64,000 bases of DNA from Puccinia triticina. Lineage: Eukaryota; Basidiomycota; Pucciniomycetes; Pucciniales; Pucciniaceae. Numbering within the stretch: the first letter of the stretch is position 1; every line of letters starts with the position of its first letter. The translations under genes and the position numbers were made by a program. Shown here in pieces: positions 10,860 to 21,098 of the stretch. The notes under the pieces are model-generated. The model made no database searches. It had not been told where the DNA came from and saw only the letters and a program-made list of their open reading frames with translations. The stretch covers positions 5,978,001-6,042,000 of the forward strand of contig NC_070567.1 in the NCBI RefSeq assembly GCF_026914185.1, given 5' to 3'.

Positions 10860-11911
10860 TCAACAGTTATTATACCAATGGCCGTTTTGCTTGCAATAGT
10901 GGCATTGGATGCCCCACTTCTGTGTGAGTCGTGGGTTCAGCGGGTGACCTTGGAATATTGTTGCCTTTTCTATTGACAGGTTGGGCTTAGCTTGTGTCGT
11001 TGGTAACCCATTCTGCTGTTGAGTCATTTGGGTCTGGTGATTCGGGCCCAAGGGTGGAGGATTTCTTTGATGTGGTGGTGCATATCTTCCTTGAGCTGTT
11101 CTTATAGCCTTGATTGCATTGAGGTCCATCGGTGTGTACAAATCTTCACAAGTCGCTGAGGCTGCTTTCTGTTGCGACTTGCCAGTCGCTGACTGTATGA
11201 CAGTCATCACATCGCTCAGTGTTGGAGCAGTGGCGGCTTCTAGCTTCTGTCCAACGACGAATTCGAAAGTCTTTGCGCTATTCCGACCGGAGCAGCAAAG
11301 CTGTGTTGTAGGCATAGTCCACCAACCTCTTCAAGGGTAAGTTTCAGCTGGTTGATTTCTGCCCATACCTTGCTCCATCGCGCTAGATCAAGGTCAGTGC
11401 CCGGGGTTTGAGTGCGCATGAGTTTGGCGTACTGTCCTATCACATCAAGCTTGTGTTGGCGGTCGGATCAATCGCGCTGGCTCTTCAGGTTCGTGAAGAT
11501 TGTCCAGGGATCATCAGAGTTGGTACCATTGACGATATTGAGGAGGGGTGTCTCGATAGTCGATTGAAGGAGGCAAGCAATTGCCGCTTGATCTTTTGCA
11601 GACTTCAACTTGAAGTTCGACTCCAGTTTGGTGAAGGTCCCTTCATTCTTGAACACATATTTCAAAGTCCGATTGATTTCTTGGTTCCAGACGGTAAAGT
11701 TCGCCTTTCCTTTTGCTAGCCTGGTTTTCTTTGGGTTGTGCATCAGGTGGAGCTCGAGGGGTTTCTTGTGAAAGCTGTTGAGCACGCTATTGTTTCCCTT
11801 GTTCTGGTTTATTTGAGGTTGTTGAATTCCAGCGGTGTTGACTAACGCTGTGAGCCAATTGAGTTTGGCTTTTAGTCAAAAAAAATCATCAGCGGTTACT
11901 TGGTCCGCCAT
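10860..11911 (-). pseudogene. Copia A gag with zinc knuckle, broken
   Basis: The coding segment starts at ATG 11911-11909 (MADQVTADDF) and ends with the zinc knuckle CHYCKQNGHWYNNC at about 10860-10905. It is broken by a frameshift in an A8 run near 11877-11885, another near 11310, a TGA at 11468-11470 and a TGA at 10860-10862. Both TGAs sit where a CGA (Arg) codon would keep the protein open. The region 11443-11785 carries the gag core. This was the nucleocapsid part of the original polyprotein. Confidence 0.8.
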
Positions 11912-12155
11912 TTTGATTTCGTTGGAGGAGGATTGATGACGAGTGTTTAAATGTTTGTAAAAATCTTTCTGGTCTTCTTCTATTTTCCGGAGTGTTTCTA
12001 ATCTTTCCTGTTCTTCTTTTTCTCTTTCTTCTGTTTTTCTAACGTTTCCGCTATTGCTCGTTCTTGAATTTCTTTGATTTTTCCTCCTTTACCGACCATT
12101 CAGATTCTGGTCTCCCAAAAATTGGAACTCGAATCCCAATCGCGCTGCTTAGGGC

Positions 12156-12167
12156 CGGCTTTTAACC
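12156..12167 (-). other. Copia A primer-binding site (half tRNA-Lys UUU)
   Basis: Immediately inside the 5' LTR, the minus strand reads GGTTAAAAGCCG. This is complementary to the anticodon arm of a tRNA with loop CTTTTAA (anticodon UUU, lysine), ending at nucleotide 40. Copia-type elements are known to prime from an internally cut tRNA, which fits. Confidence 0.65.
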
Positions 12168-12497
12168 TGTAAGACTCCGTAGAGAATGCACTCTGACGAT
12201 AAGAGATGCGTTGTGGTGATCAGCTCAGTTACGCTCCGGTATCGGTCCAAACTTGGTTGATTACACTCACCTGACAATAAGAGATGCATTGTGGTGATCA
12301 GCTCAGTTACGCTCCAGTATTGGTCCAAACTCGGTGAGGAAAGAGTGGAACCGGTACCGGGCGTCCTGAACTAGACTAGGAACAAGATGGGGCGCAGCCG
12401 CAGCAGAATATGTATGTACGTGTAGTACATGCATAGAAGAAGGATAAACTCTGGATCTGCTAAGTTTACCTCCTTGGTTCTACCCCGGCCTCCAACA
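12168..12497 (-). repeat. Copia A 5' LTR
   Basis: This 330-bp copy matches 7433-7765 and has the same 78-bp internal duplication. It ends at the GTTAG target duplicate. Confidence 0.95.
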
Positions 12498-12602
12498 GTT
12501 AGGTTTTGCCCCCATCACTACCTTGGTTAGGTAATAGCTATGTACATGAATGTGTAAGTACATAGCCAAGTGTATGTTTCTGCGTAAGTGCATAACAGAA
12601 CA
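12498..12602 (-). mobile_element. Copia B 3' LTR, proximal part
   Basis: This is the first 105 bp of the copia B LTR as read on the minus strand, beginning TGTTCTGTTATG after the polypurine tract GGGAGGGGG. It was cut off from its remainder (7193-7432) by copia A. Confidence 0.7.
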
Positions 12603-12639
12603 CCCCCTCCCACGCATGCAAAAACTACCCACCTAACCC

Positions 12640-12790
12640 AAGCTTTATCCCCGCTTCAATCATCTTTGTCGCGCCAAGTTGCTTTGTGAACACATCCGCC
12701 ACCTGATTTGTTGTACTAGTCCATTGTAGCTTGATGTCATTTGCCCGAATAAGATCATTCACAAAGATAGTATCGCTATCATGTCCAAAT
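12640..12790 (-). pseudogene. Copia B pol, RNase H C-terminal remnant
   Basis: The minus strand encodes about 45 residues ending ADVFTKQLGATKMIEAG followed by IKLGLGG. It aligns with the C-terminus of copia A pol (ADIFTKKLGPNKMDVAIKK). The match ends abruptly near 12790, so B is truncated upstream. Because the LTR follows directly, this is the 3' end of an older copia relative. Confidence 0.8.
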
Positions 12791-12906
12791 CATTGACTTG
12801 AACTTGCAAACAGAGCCTCGCCTGACATGATGCTTTGACAACTCTGTCTGGATACAGCTAGACTTGGTGATTGGCGTGTTCTGATATCTGAAGAGTATTG
12901 GCGCGC

Positions 12907-13628
12907 TGTGGTGCGCGGTATGGTTCAGGCCGTGAGGACGACAGAAAACTCAGTTTGCAGCGGCGATGGCGGCACCTCAAGGCGTTTCAGGATGTGTTCT
13001 TCTTTTTTGTTTCTTTGTTGGCTCGTGTTGTCTTTCCTATTGTCCCCTGATTCTACTACTGTTGTTCTTGATTCTCTTTCTCCTTTCTTTTTTTTCCTGT
13101 TCTTTTTCTTTTTTCTCATGGCGCGTGTTGGAAGGGAACAGTGGGGAGGGTTGGTTCTTTTGGTTTTGTTGGTTTCTTTTGTTTTCTCCTTTTGCTTCTT
13201 GGGTTGTTTTTTTGTTGTGTGCGCGCGGGTGCGGGGCGTGATGACGGGTCCGCAGTGCGCGGCGCTTCCCGGAGTCTGAGTTCGCCCACGAACTCAGAGG
13301 AAGGGGGGCATGGAACCTAGCTGATCCCATCAGGAAATCCATCGAAGTTTACTGTTCATTATCCGGCGCCCTCCATAGTGTCATCCTGAATCTTATTGAT
13401 CTTCCGGAGCTCTCTTCTTCCCTTCGGCTTCTTTCCACTTTTTCCCTCAAAACAACCCACCGCCAACGCGCGCTCAACGCCGTCGTAAAATCTTCCCCCC
13501 CCAAACCTCATCGCCCAAACAATCCTCATCGCTCATTCCGACCAAAAAAACCGGAGGGCACATAAAACTTCCTCTCCCCATTCCCCTCCAACTAACTGCC
13601 GCCGGCCTGCACCGGACGGAGTTCCACA
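12907..13628 (+). repeat. Gypsy C 5' LTR
   Basis: This 722-bp LTR differs from the 3' copy by few substitutions, mostly at CpG, plus an 18-bp indel near 13160. It contains a perfect 10-bp hairpin at 13275-13298 (TCTGAGTTCG, loop CCCA) that could mark RNA processing. Confidence 0.95.
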
Positions 13629-13630
13629 TT

Positions 13631-13682
13631 TGGTCCCCCGAGCCGGGATCAAACCAGCGACCTCAAGATTTACAGTCTTGCC
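13631..13682 (-). other. Primer-binding site extending into antisense tRNA-Tyr
   Basis: Two bases after the 5' LTR the sequence is the reverse complement of a tRNA-Tyr 3' part: CCA end, discriminator A, 7-nt acceptor strand, T arm with loop TTTGATC (13642-13658), 5-nt variable loop, and anticodon arm with GTA (anticodon at 13671-13673). Similarity stops near tRNA position 25-26. The 5' third of a tRNA is missing, so this is not a tRNA gene. Confidence 0.85.
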
Positions 13683-13837
13683 GATTTTTCACGGTTTTCG
13701 AGACGCTTGGCGGTCTAGCTTCTTTCTTTTCTTTAGGTTTCTTTCCTTTTTCTTTTCGGACGGATCCGAGTTTTTCCCCGTCTGAATTCGTTCCGGGATT
13801 CGTGTGTGTTCAGCAGCGGAGGCAAGGAGAACTAGAA

Positions 13838-13940
13838 GTAAGTCCTCCCAATAGTGCACCTCCGCGGGTTTCTACTACAAGTTTCAAAGCATTACATTTA
13901 CCACTGCCGTGAGCCGCCCTCGATCGCCTTTCCTTTCCAG
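13838..13940 (+). repeat. Intron-like repeat, copy 1 (gag leader)
   Basis: This 103-bp copy starts GTAAGT and ends in a pyrimidine tract with TTTCCAG, 10 bp before the gag ATG. It shares AGTGCACCTCCG and a TGAGCCGCCCTC block with copy 2 and similar blocks with the others. Confidence 0.75.
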
Positions 13941-15201
13941 TTAGATCATCATGGCTTCGCCTCAGGACTCGGCACATTCGCGCAAGATGATAAAGATCAA
14001 GCCTCAGGATCGGTCTCTCAAGTTCATCGGGACCCGTGTCAAAGCGTTCTTGCGCCAGTACGAGCTTGCGGAAAATTTGGACGGTGCGTCCGACGAGGAC
14101 AAGGTCCTTCAGATCCCCTCCTTTCTCGGAAGTGAGGACATCCAGGATGCGGTATGGGATATGAGCGGGTACGCAACGAAGTCGTGGGCTACGCTCCGCG
14201 AGCAAATGATCAAGTGTTGGGGTCAGGTTGATGCAGTTCGCTACACCGTCGCAGATCTACAAGCTCTCAAAGACTCCTGGACCGCCAAGGGTGGCATCTC
14301 ATCATTGGACGCGTACAGATCTTTTAAATCCGTGTTCAACGTCATCCTATCCTATTTGATTTGGTATCAGCACCTATCGTCGGAGGATCTAGCCGTCAAT
14401 CACTTTTTCTTTGCATTCTCATCCGGTTTCCAGCAGCGCATCAAGTCTTATCTAGTCAAGGAGAAGAAGATGGTCAAGACGTTAGACGGGCGCTACCGCC
14501 TTCCAGTCCTTAGTGAGCTCAGAGCGGCCGTTAAATCCGAGATGGAAGAGGAGGTGGCTTTTACCTCTGAGCAGATCAAACCGGAGCCGGTCGCAGTTCC
14601 TGCATCCGAATTCAAGGCCGCAAATGAGATCATGCAAAAAATGGAAGACGATTGACGCCCAAAGGAGGCCCCGGTCTCAGATAAGGCTCCCGCAACCGTG
14701 GACAAAATCTCCAAGATGCTGCAGTCCTTCGAGCAGCGCTTGGAGAAAAAGTTTGTGATGAAGGGCGCTCCTTCTACACCGGGGACGACGCGCGAACCTC
14801 GTGGCCCTTTAGTTTGTTACTATTGTCATCGTGAGGGGCATGGCACGGGACGCTGCATGGAGCTTGTTAAGGATAAGGAGGCGAATTTGGTCAAGCAGAA
14901 GGGCAATAACTTCTTCCTGCCTAATGGAGCGTTGATCCCTTTTGACTCATCGCGCCCAATTTGGCACGTGGTGGCGTCTTTTCAGCCTAAGGCCTCGGTG
15001 GCTTTGACAGCTCCGGAATTCCGTGCCACTTGCAGCACGCTTGAGCCCTGGTACCCTCCAGCTATTTCTTCTCAGTCCTTCTCTGGAACTTACGAAGCGG
15101 ATCCAGCCGGTAAGAAGCATGAATCCCCAAATCCCTAAAAGGCGCCAATGGTTCCGCCTTCGGCAGCACGGAAACCAGCTAGGAAGACCGCAGCGCCACC
15201 A

Positions 15202-16237
15202 CACTACAAGAAAAACTCTAGAAACTGCTTGCAGTTGAGATGCAGCAAGCTTCAACCAAGCTTCAGCTCAAGCTGGAGTCAAGCACACAAATTCCGTGCT
15301 GGTGCACCTTGAGTGTGTAACTTGTTCAGCATCTCAATGTTGAACATGCTGTAGTGCTCATGTAGTAGGCTGAGGCAAATGAGCACCCCTGAGCACCCTT
15401 TTATTTAATTTTATTAAACAATCCATGCACCATTGAATCCAGCCAGAATAACATAAACAGGGTATGTACACATGAAAGGGATATGTACAGATGAAAGAAA
15501 TATGTACACATGAAAGGGGAATGTGAGGAGGTGTATTAACACATAAAAGGGATATGTACACATGATGAAAGGGGTATGTATGCATGAAAGGGGTATTTAT
15601 GCATGAAAGGGGTATGTGCAGTAAGGGGTTTTTGCACACATGAAAGGGGTATGTACAACTGAATGATAAAAGGGAATTGAAAGGGATATAAAAAACTCAA
15701 AGGGGACATTTAAACATGAAAGGGTCATGAACACATGATGAAAGGGGTATGTACACATTTTGAAAGGGATACATGCACATCAAAGGGATATACACACATG
15801 AAAGGGGTATGTGTACATAAAGGGCTATGTACACATTATGAAAGGGGTGAATGCATACAAAAGGGATATATGCAAATGAAAGGGGTATGTGCACATGAAA
15901 GGGGTATGTGCACATGAAAGGGGTATGTGCACATGAAAGGGGTATGTGCACATGAAAGGGGTATGTGCACATGAAAGGGGTATGTGCACATGAAAGGGGT
16001 ATGTGCACATGAAAGGGGTATGTGCACATGAAAGGGGTATGTGCACATGAAAGGGGAATTTGAACTTGAAAGGGGGATTTGCACAGGTATCAACTCCTGT
16101 TGTACCTTAGACTCACTCTTGCATAAATTAGACAATGTGCATGGAATCCACCAGTGCTTGATTCTTGCATGAGGCACAGCTTGCCTTGAGATCTTGCATC
16201 TCAACTGCAAGCAGTTTCTAGAGTTTTTCTTGCAGTG
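15202..16237. mobile_element. CACTA-type non-autonomous DNA transposon
   Basis: Terminal inverted repeats of about 43 bp begin CACTACAAGAAAAA on the left and CACTGCAAGAAAAA on the right. The 3-bp duplication CCA flanks both ends (15199-15201 and 16238-16240). CACTA termini with a 3-bp duplication define the superfamily. No transposase is encoded in the 1036 bp. Removing the insert plus one CCA restores the gypsy C gag-protease frame. Confidence 0.92.
15460..16085. repeat. 19-bp minisatellite (ATGAAAGGGGTATGTGCAC units)
   Basis: Near-identical 19-bp units run in tandem from about 15875 to 16050, with degenerate copies back to about 15460. Long minus-strand ORFs here are artefacts of the period not being a multiple of three while lacking stops. 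It fills the body of the CACTA element. Confidence 0.9.
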
Positions 16238-17124
16238 CCAGTAGATTCTGAAGCGGAGGATATGGACGAAGAGCCCGAGCTTTTCGAGAGGAGCCCGGCA
16301 GCGCCTTCAGCGGATTTGGTTCCGCAGAGTAAACCCAAGGCGTCTAGCAGCCCAAAGTCACCCGCTCAGAAGGTCCGATTTGAGAGGGCCATTTCCAAGG
16401 ATCAGCCTCACGTGATCGAAGAGATGATCAAGAAAGTTGCGGATCTTCCGGTCCCAGGAGTTATGTTCAAGGAGCTTCTGGCGATTTCTCCGGCCATTGC
16501 GGAGGGCTGGAAGAAGTGGGTGACAAAGAGGCGCGTGGAGGTGGGCACCGAGGAGCTGAGGACGGCTTCGGGCACGTTGTTAGCGGAGGGACCCGACCCA
16601 GAAGGCCCAGGCGCGGATTCTCGGCTCTACTCATGTCCTTTGGGTTTTCTGCCCTGTCTGATTGGGGATGAGGAGAGCGCCGCTTCCCCCATGATTGATT
16701 CCGGTTCCCAACTGAACCTAATTTTGAATGCACTGGCTAACAAATTCAATATCAGTCCACGTGTTAATTTTAGCTCGGCGGTTTATGGAATTGGCAACCA
16801 GTCCTGCGAATTGATAGGTGTCGCGGAGGATGTGCCTATCCGTGTTGGGCGTACAATTATCGGATCCTGTCACTTCTGGATCACTTGCGCCGATGGGCCT
16901 TTGATATTGGGCCGACCATTTCTCATTGATTTCGAGGCAACTCTTCTCTATTCAGAGCAAGGTGGCGAGAAGATCCTGCTGCCAGATTCCGAGGGGCGGC
17001 AGATAGAGCTTTCTTTGTGCGCCACGGATCAAGGGCGATGGGAGCGTGACTTCCCTGGCAAGGGGAGGAAGGCGGTGCTGTCCCGGATGGCGGTGGTTTG
17101 CGACGATCTCGTTGCGGAGCCGCA

Positions 17125-17131
17125 TTTTTTA
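17125..17131 (+). promoter_or_regulatory. -1 ribosomal frameshift heptamer T_TTT_TTA
   Basis: In the gag-pro frame the sequence reads CA(T TTT TTA) TGA. This is the canonical X_XXY_YYZ slippery heptamer directly before the stop codon. Slipping by -1 places ribosomes in the pol frame (17098-21098), which overlaps here. A downstream stimulatory structure was not established by eye. Confidence 0.75.
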
Positions 17132-17514
17132 TGACTTTAGTTAACCCTGATGTCAGCCGAGCTAATGTAGAATCTCGCTCTCGAGCTGCTGGGTTAACTC
17201 TTCCTCAAGAGATTCACCGGTCGTTCTTTTCTCAATCTCAGTTTCCCTCTCTCCAAAACATCAAAATCCAAAAACATCAAGAAAAACAATCAAAGACTAA
17301 AAATGTTTCTTCCAATCCACTCTCCGATTTGCAAGCGGCTTCCCTTTCTTCAAGATACCATGTACTACTAGTCTCTCAACTCTCCTTGTTTCATAGCAAG
17401 ATGGCGTTGTTAGGCACCGAAGGCCAGGACTTTTGGCGGATAAGACCCTTGAGTGTGGAGGCCAGGGCATTTGCGGAGGAAATGGGTATTTGGCGGAGGC
17501 GTGGAGTTATGGAA

Positions 17515-17629
17515 GTAAGTTCTCTCCATAGATGCACCTCCGGGCTGGATGCCACATCTCTTTTGAAAACTCTACAATTTGCCACACTTGTGAGCCGCCC
17601 TCCATATTTGATTTCTTCTTTGGTTCCAG
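17515..17629 (+). repeat. Intron-like repeat, copy 2 (pol spacer)
   Basis: This 115-bp copy begins GTAAGT at a codon boundary in the pol ORF and ends GGTTCCAG after a pyrimidine tract. The ORF stays open through it. Its length is not a multiple of three, so splicing would change frame. Confidence 0.75.
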
Positions 17630-17637
17630 GTGGTTCT

Positions 17638-17912
17638 TCATCCAACCAAACCCGTCTCCGTAACAAGACTAAACTATCCCTCAAAACCCGTCTCCGTAAC
17701 AAGACTAAACTATTCCTTGAAACCCGTCTCCGCAACAAGAATAAAATAGGCATTCCTCAGGATCGTCTCCGTGAAGAGAATAAACTAGATACGTCTCTTG
17801 ACGTCCTCCGCAATGAGGGTAATCTAGTTCGACTCCGCGATCAGCCTAAACTCCCAAGCCTCCGCAACAAGGTAAAACTAAAGATCCTCTGTGATGAGGT
17901 AAAACTATTATT
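17638..17912 (+). repeat. Basic coding tandem repeat in the pol spacer
   Basis: Units built on CGTCTCCGTAACAAGACTAAA encode (T)RLRNKTKL-type segments, about seven diverging copies with periods near 33-48 bp. They lie between intron-like copies 2 and 3. The product is strongly basic and could bind nucleic acid, but no known domain was recognised. Confidence 0.75.
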
Positions 17913-17976
17913 TTCCTTGAGGTGCGAAGGAGGGAAGGTGGAATTTGAGGCGCCGTGGGGGGACTTTGGACTCAAA

Positions 17977-18088
17977 GTAAGTTCCGACCAAAGTGCACCT
18001 CCGGAGCGTGATGCTACACAAATTCGTTGTACCCTACCTCGTGCCACTATTGTGAGTGGAAGATGTCCGTCTGGTTTCTCTTTTTCAG
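17977..18088 (+). repeat. Intron-like repeat, copy 3 (pol spacer)
   Basis: This 112-bp copy begins GTAAGT at a codon boundary and ends TTTCTCTTTTTCAG. It keeps the AGTGCACCTCCG block. The pol frame reads through it. Confidence 0.75.
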
Positions 18089-21000
18089 ACAAGGCGGCGT
18101 TTGAGGATCAGCAAGAGCACCGCACCTGGAATTTGATGGAGCACGGCCTACGGTTTGCGGATCAATCGGCACTCTCAAAAGCTTGGTCCGAAGGCGGATT
18201 CTTAGCTTTCGCGGCCAAGTATAAGCCGGTCAACAGGAAGGTCAAGCCGGTTAATTCTCCCATGCCCCAGGGCCTGAACCCCCCTCTCCGACGTCCCCCT
18301 CTTTCCCGTGATCCCTACCGCGGCCTTCCACAATCTCTAGCGGGACCCTTCGTGCCTAAAGGCCGTGTGACGGAAGAACGGCTTGCTGTCGTGAATTTTG
18401 GCCCGGACGGTTGGTTGTACCCGGACGGGCTGAATCTGATCAAAAACGTTTTGTCAGAGCGCAACCTGTCCATAGCGTTCGCCGAGTCGGAGCGCGGTCT
18501 GCTTAAGGATTCTTATGGGCTCCCGTATATTATCCCCGTCGTGGAGCACGAGCCGTGGCAGAAGAGGAAGATTCCCATCCCCGCCGCAAAACTTGACGAG
18601 TTCATTTGTCTGATCCGGGAGCGCGTTAAGACCGGTCTTTACGAACAATCCACGTCTAGTTATTCCTCCCCTGTTTTCTGTGTTCTCAAGAGTAATGGGA
18701 AACTTCAGGTAGTTCACGATCTTCAACCTTTGAATAAGGTCACTATCAAGGATGCAGGCGTTCCGCCGGCCACCGAGGAGTTTGTGGAATTGTTTGCTGG
18801 TCGGGCCTGCTACGGTCTTGGCAACATCATGGGCGGCTACGACGAGCGCGCTTTGGATCCCATCTCACGTCCTCTCACCACTTTTGACACGCCCCTTGGA
18901 CGCTTTCAACTCACTCGCCTCCCTCAAGGCGCAACCAACTCCGTGGCTGTTTATCAAGCCCAGATGGTCTGGATACTCCAGGAGGAGATCCCCGAGCACG
19001 CCGGAATTTTTATTGACGATGGCGGCATCAAAGGCCCCGTTTCGGATTACAACAACAAGCTACTGCCATGGCATCGAGGGATCCGGCGTTTCATATGGGA
19101 GTATGCCACTACCTTGGAGCGCATCCTCTTTCGGATCGAGGAAAGTGGACTCACGGTGTCGGCATCTAAGTTAGCGCCTTGCGTTCCTGCGCTGGAAATC
19201 GTCGGCCACGTCCTATGTAAGGAGGGGCGGAGGATGGCAAAAACCAAAGTCAATAAGATCCTCTCGTGGCCTACTCCCGTTAACGCCACGGAAATGCGAG
19301 GATTTCTGGGCGTAGTAGTCTATGTTCGCATTTTTATTCCTTCCCTTTCCGAGATCTGTCTTCCACTTCGTCGTTTGACACAAAAAGACACTGACTGGGT
19401 CTGGACGGCGGAGTGCGAGGCGGCTTTTCAGAGGCTTAAAGTCATAGTGGGCAAGGACATTGTGCTTGTAAAAATCAACTACGGACCCGACGCCGGTAAA
19501 CTCAAGCTCGCCGTCGACTCTAGCTTTCATGCCGCGGGCGCGGTTCTCACTCAAGAAGACGCAAACGGCCTGGATCGCCCAGCCTTGTACGAGTCGCTGC
19601 TGTTTTCCAACGTTGAATCCCGGTACTCGCAGCCTAAGCTCGAGCTTTGTGGCGTGGCACGGATACTCAAGAAGCTTCAGACAATCTTATGGGGCCAACA
19701 CTTTGAGCTCCAGGTTGATGCTCATTCCCTTATCGAGATGATAAACGCACCAAGCTTGCCGAACGCTCCAATGACACGCTGGGTGTCCTTTATCCAATTG
19801 TTTTCGTTTGACATTGTTCACCGACCGGGAAGAACATTTTTGATGCCCGACGGGTTGTCCAGGCGTCCTAAGGATGAAGAGGAGTCACCTCCTGAGGCTG
19901 TGTTCAACGAGGAAGAGGCTGTGATCAAGCCCTTGGGTTTCTGTTTAACTGCTGCTAATGGTGAATATTTGGGTTATCAGCAAGGATTTTGGCGACAGTT
20001 GGAGCAATATCTCATTGATCTCCGGATGCCGCACGGAATGAAGACTGAAGATTTCAGGGCTCTCAAGCGTAAATCGTCAGGGTTTTTCGTCCATGCCGGG
20101 CGCCTCATGAAGAGAGGCTCCCCCTGTCCGCGCATTGTCATCACGATCCCAGAAAAACAGGACGCGGTGTTGGAGCAACTGCACGAAGGTCTAGGACATC
20201 GCGGAGAGACGGAAACTTATCGGCGCGTGGCGGAGCGGTTCTGGTGGCCCTCTTTGAAGAAGAGCGTATCGCGTTGGTGCAAGAGTTGTGAGGCCTGCCA
20301 GAAACGCGATCTGCGGCGGCCTTTGGAGATCAGAGGGCCTACGGGTGAATCATTGGTGTTCGGACGTGTCGCCATGGATGTCGTCCACATTAAGGCTCCC
20401 GGGGCGCAATACCTTATTGTAGCTCGCGATGATTTCTCGGGCTGGGTTGAAGCCAAATTTCTGAATAATCTCAACTCAGAAGGGGTGGCTAGTTTCCTTC
20501 GCAAACACTGGACAATGCGCTATGGTTTGGCGCGCTCTTATTCAACAGATGGCGGATCCGAATTCGGCGGCAAGCTTGCGGAGATGTTGCGCAAACTTCC
20601 TGGCCAGCATCGCGTTTCCACGCCTTACTACCCTGAAGGCCAGGGAATGGTTGAGCGCGGCCACGGTCCTCTGAAGGCCGCGCTTGTCAAGCTCGCTGGG
20701 GAAAGTGCTAAGAATTGTCGAAAATACCTGCCCCTTGTCTTATTTGCTGATTGGATCTCAACAAAGCGTACTACTGGCTATTCACCCTACGAGATTGTAT
20801 TTGGCCAGCGGGCCGTGCTGCCCATTGACTTGGAGATGGAATCCTACCTCGGGGTCGATTGGGACGAAGTCCAGAACACGGCTGATCTTTTGGTTGCGCG
20901 TTCTCGTCAGCTGGAGCGCAGCGAAGAAGTCCGCGAGCTAGCACATCAAAAGCTCATGAAGGCGCGCGAAGGTTCAGTCCGGTATTGGGAAGAGAAGAAC

Positions 21001-21098
21001 GCTGGTCGAATGCGGGATCCGCTTCGCCCCAGCGACATGGTGTTGGTCTACAATCGGGCCCTCAAGACTCAATGGGGCAAATTGTTTGCCAACCGGTG

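Larger units (their letters stand above)
7433..12497 (-). mobile_element. Ty1/copia LTR retrotransposon A, complete
   Basis: LTRs at 7433-7765 and 12168-12497 begin TG and end CA, and the element is flanked by the 5-bp duplication GTTAG (7428-7432 and 12498-12502). The polypurine tract is the G-rich run at 7766-7776 read on the minus strand. The primer site is next to the 5' LTR at 12156-12167. Domain order on the minus strand is gag, protease, integrase, reverse transcriptase, RNase H, as expected for Ty1/copia. The ORFs carry frameshifts and stops, so this copy is probably inactive. Confidence 0.95.
13951..17134 (+). pseudogene. Gypsy C gag-protease ORF (two stops, one insertion)
   Basis: Gag starts at ATG 13951. 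The same frame continues through a CCHC-type zinc knuckle (CYYCHREGHGTGRC, about 14815-14860). After the CACTA insert is removed (15202-16240 counting one CCA) it continues into an aspartic protease with MIDSGSQLNLI (about 16690) and LILGRPFLIDF (about 16905). Gag-pro is therefore one ORF. It is interrupted by TGA 14653-14655 and TAA 15136-15138, both consistent with C to T changes. The frame ends at TGA 17132-17134 on the frameshift site. The gag core contains no other recognised domain. This is normally the structural and maturation polyprotein. Confidence 0.88.

Noticed and set aside
12908..13279. Hydrophobic small ORFs in the gypsy C LTR
   Set aside because: Both LTR copies contain them; they come from T-rich promoter or leader tracts.
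13631..13682. A tRNA-Tyr gene on the minus strand
   Set aside because: Only positions about 26-76 are present, with no 5' acceptor strand or D arm, and the encoded CCA end shows it is a primer-site copy.
15880..16060. CRISPR array
   Set aside because: Repeat units are contiguous without unique spacers, in a eukaryotic transposon.
15697..16210. Long minus-strand ORFs rich in PLSCAHTPFMCTYPFHVH
   Set aside because: They are translations of a 19-bp minisatellite in several frames, inside a CACTA-type element. No start context or family match supports a gene.
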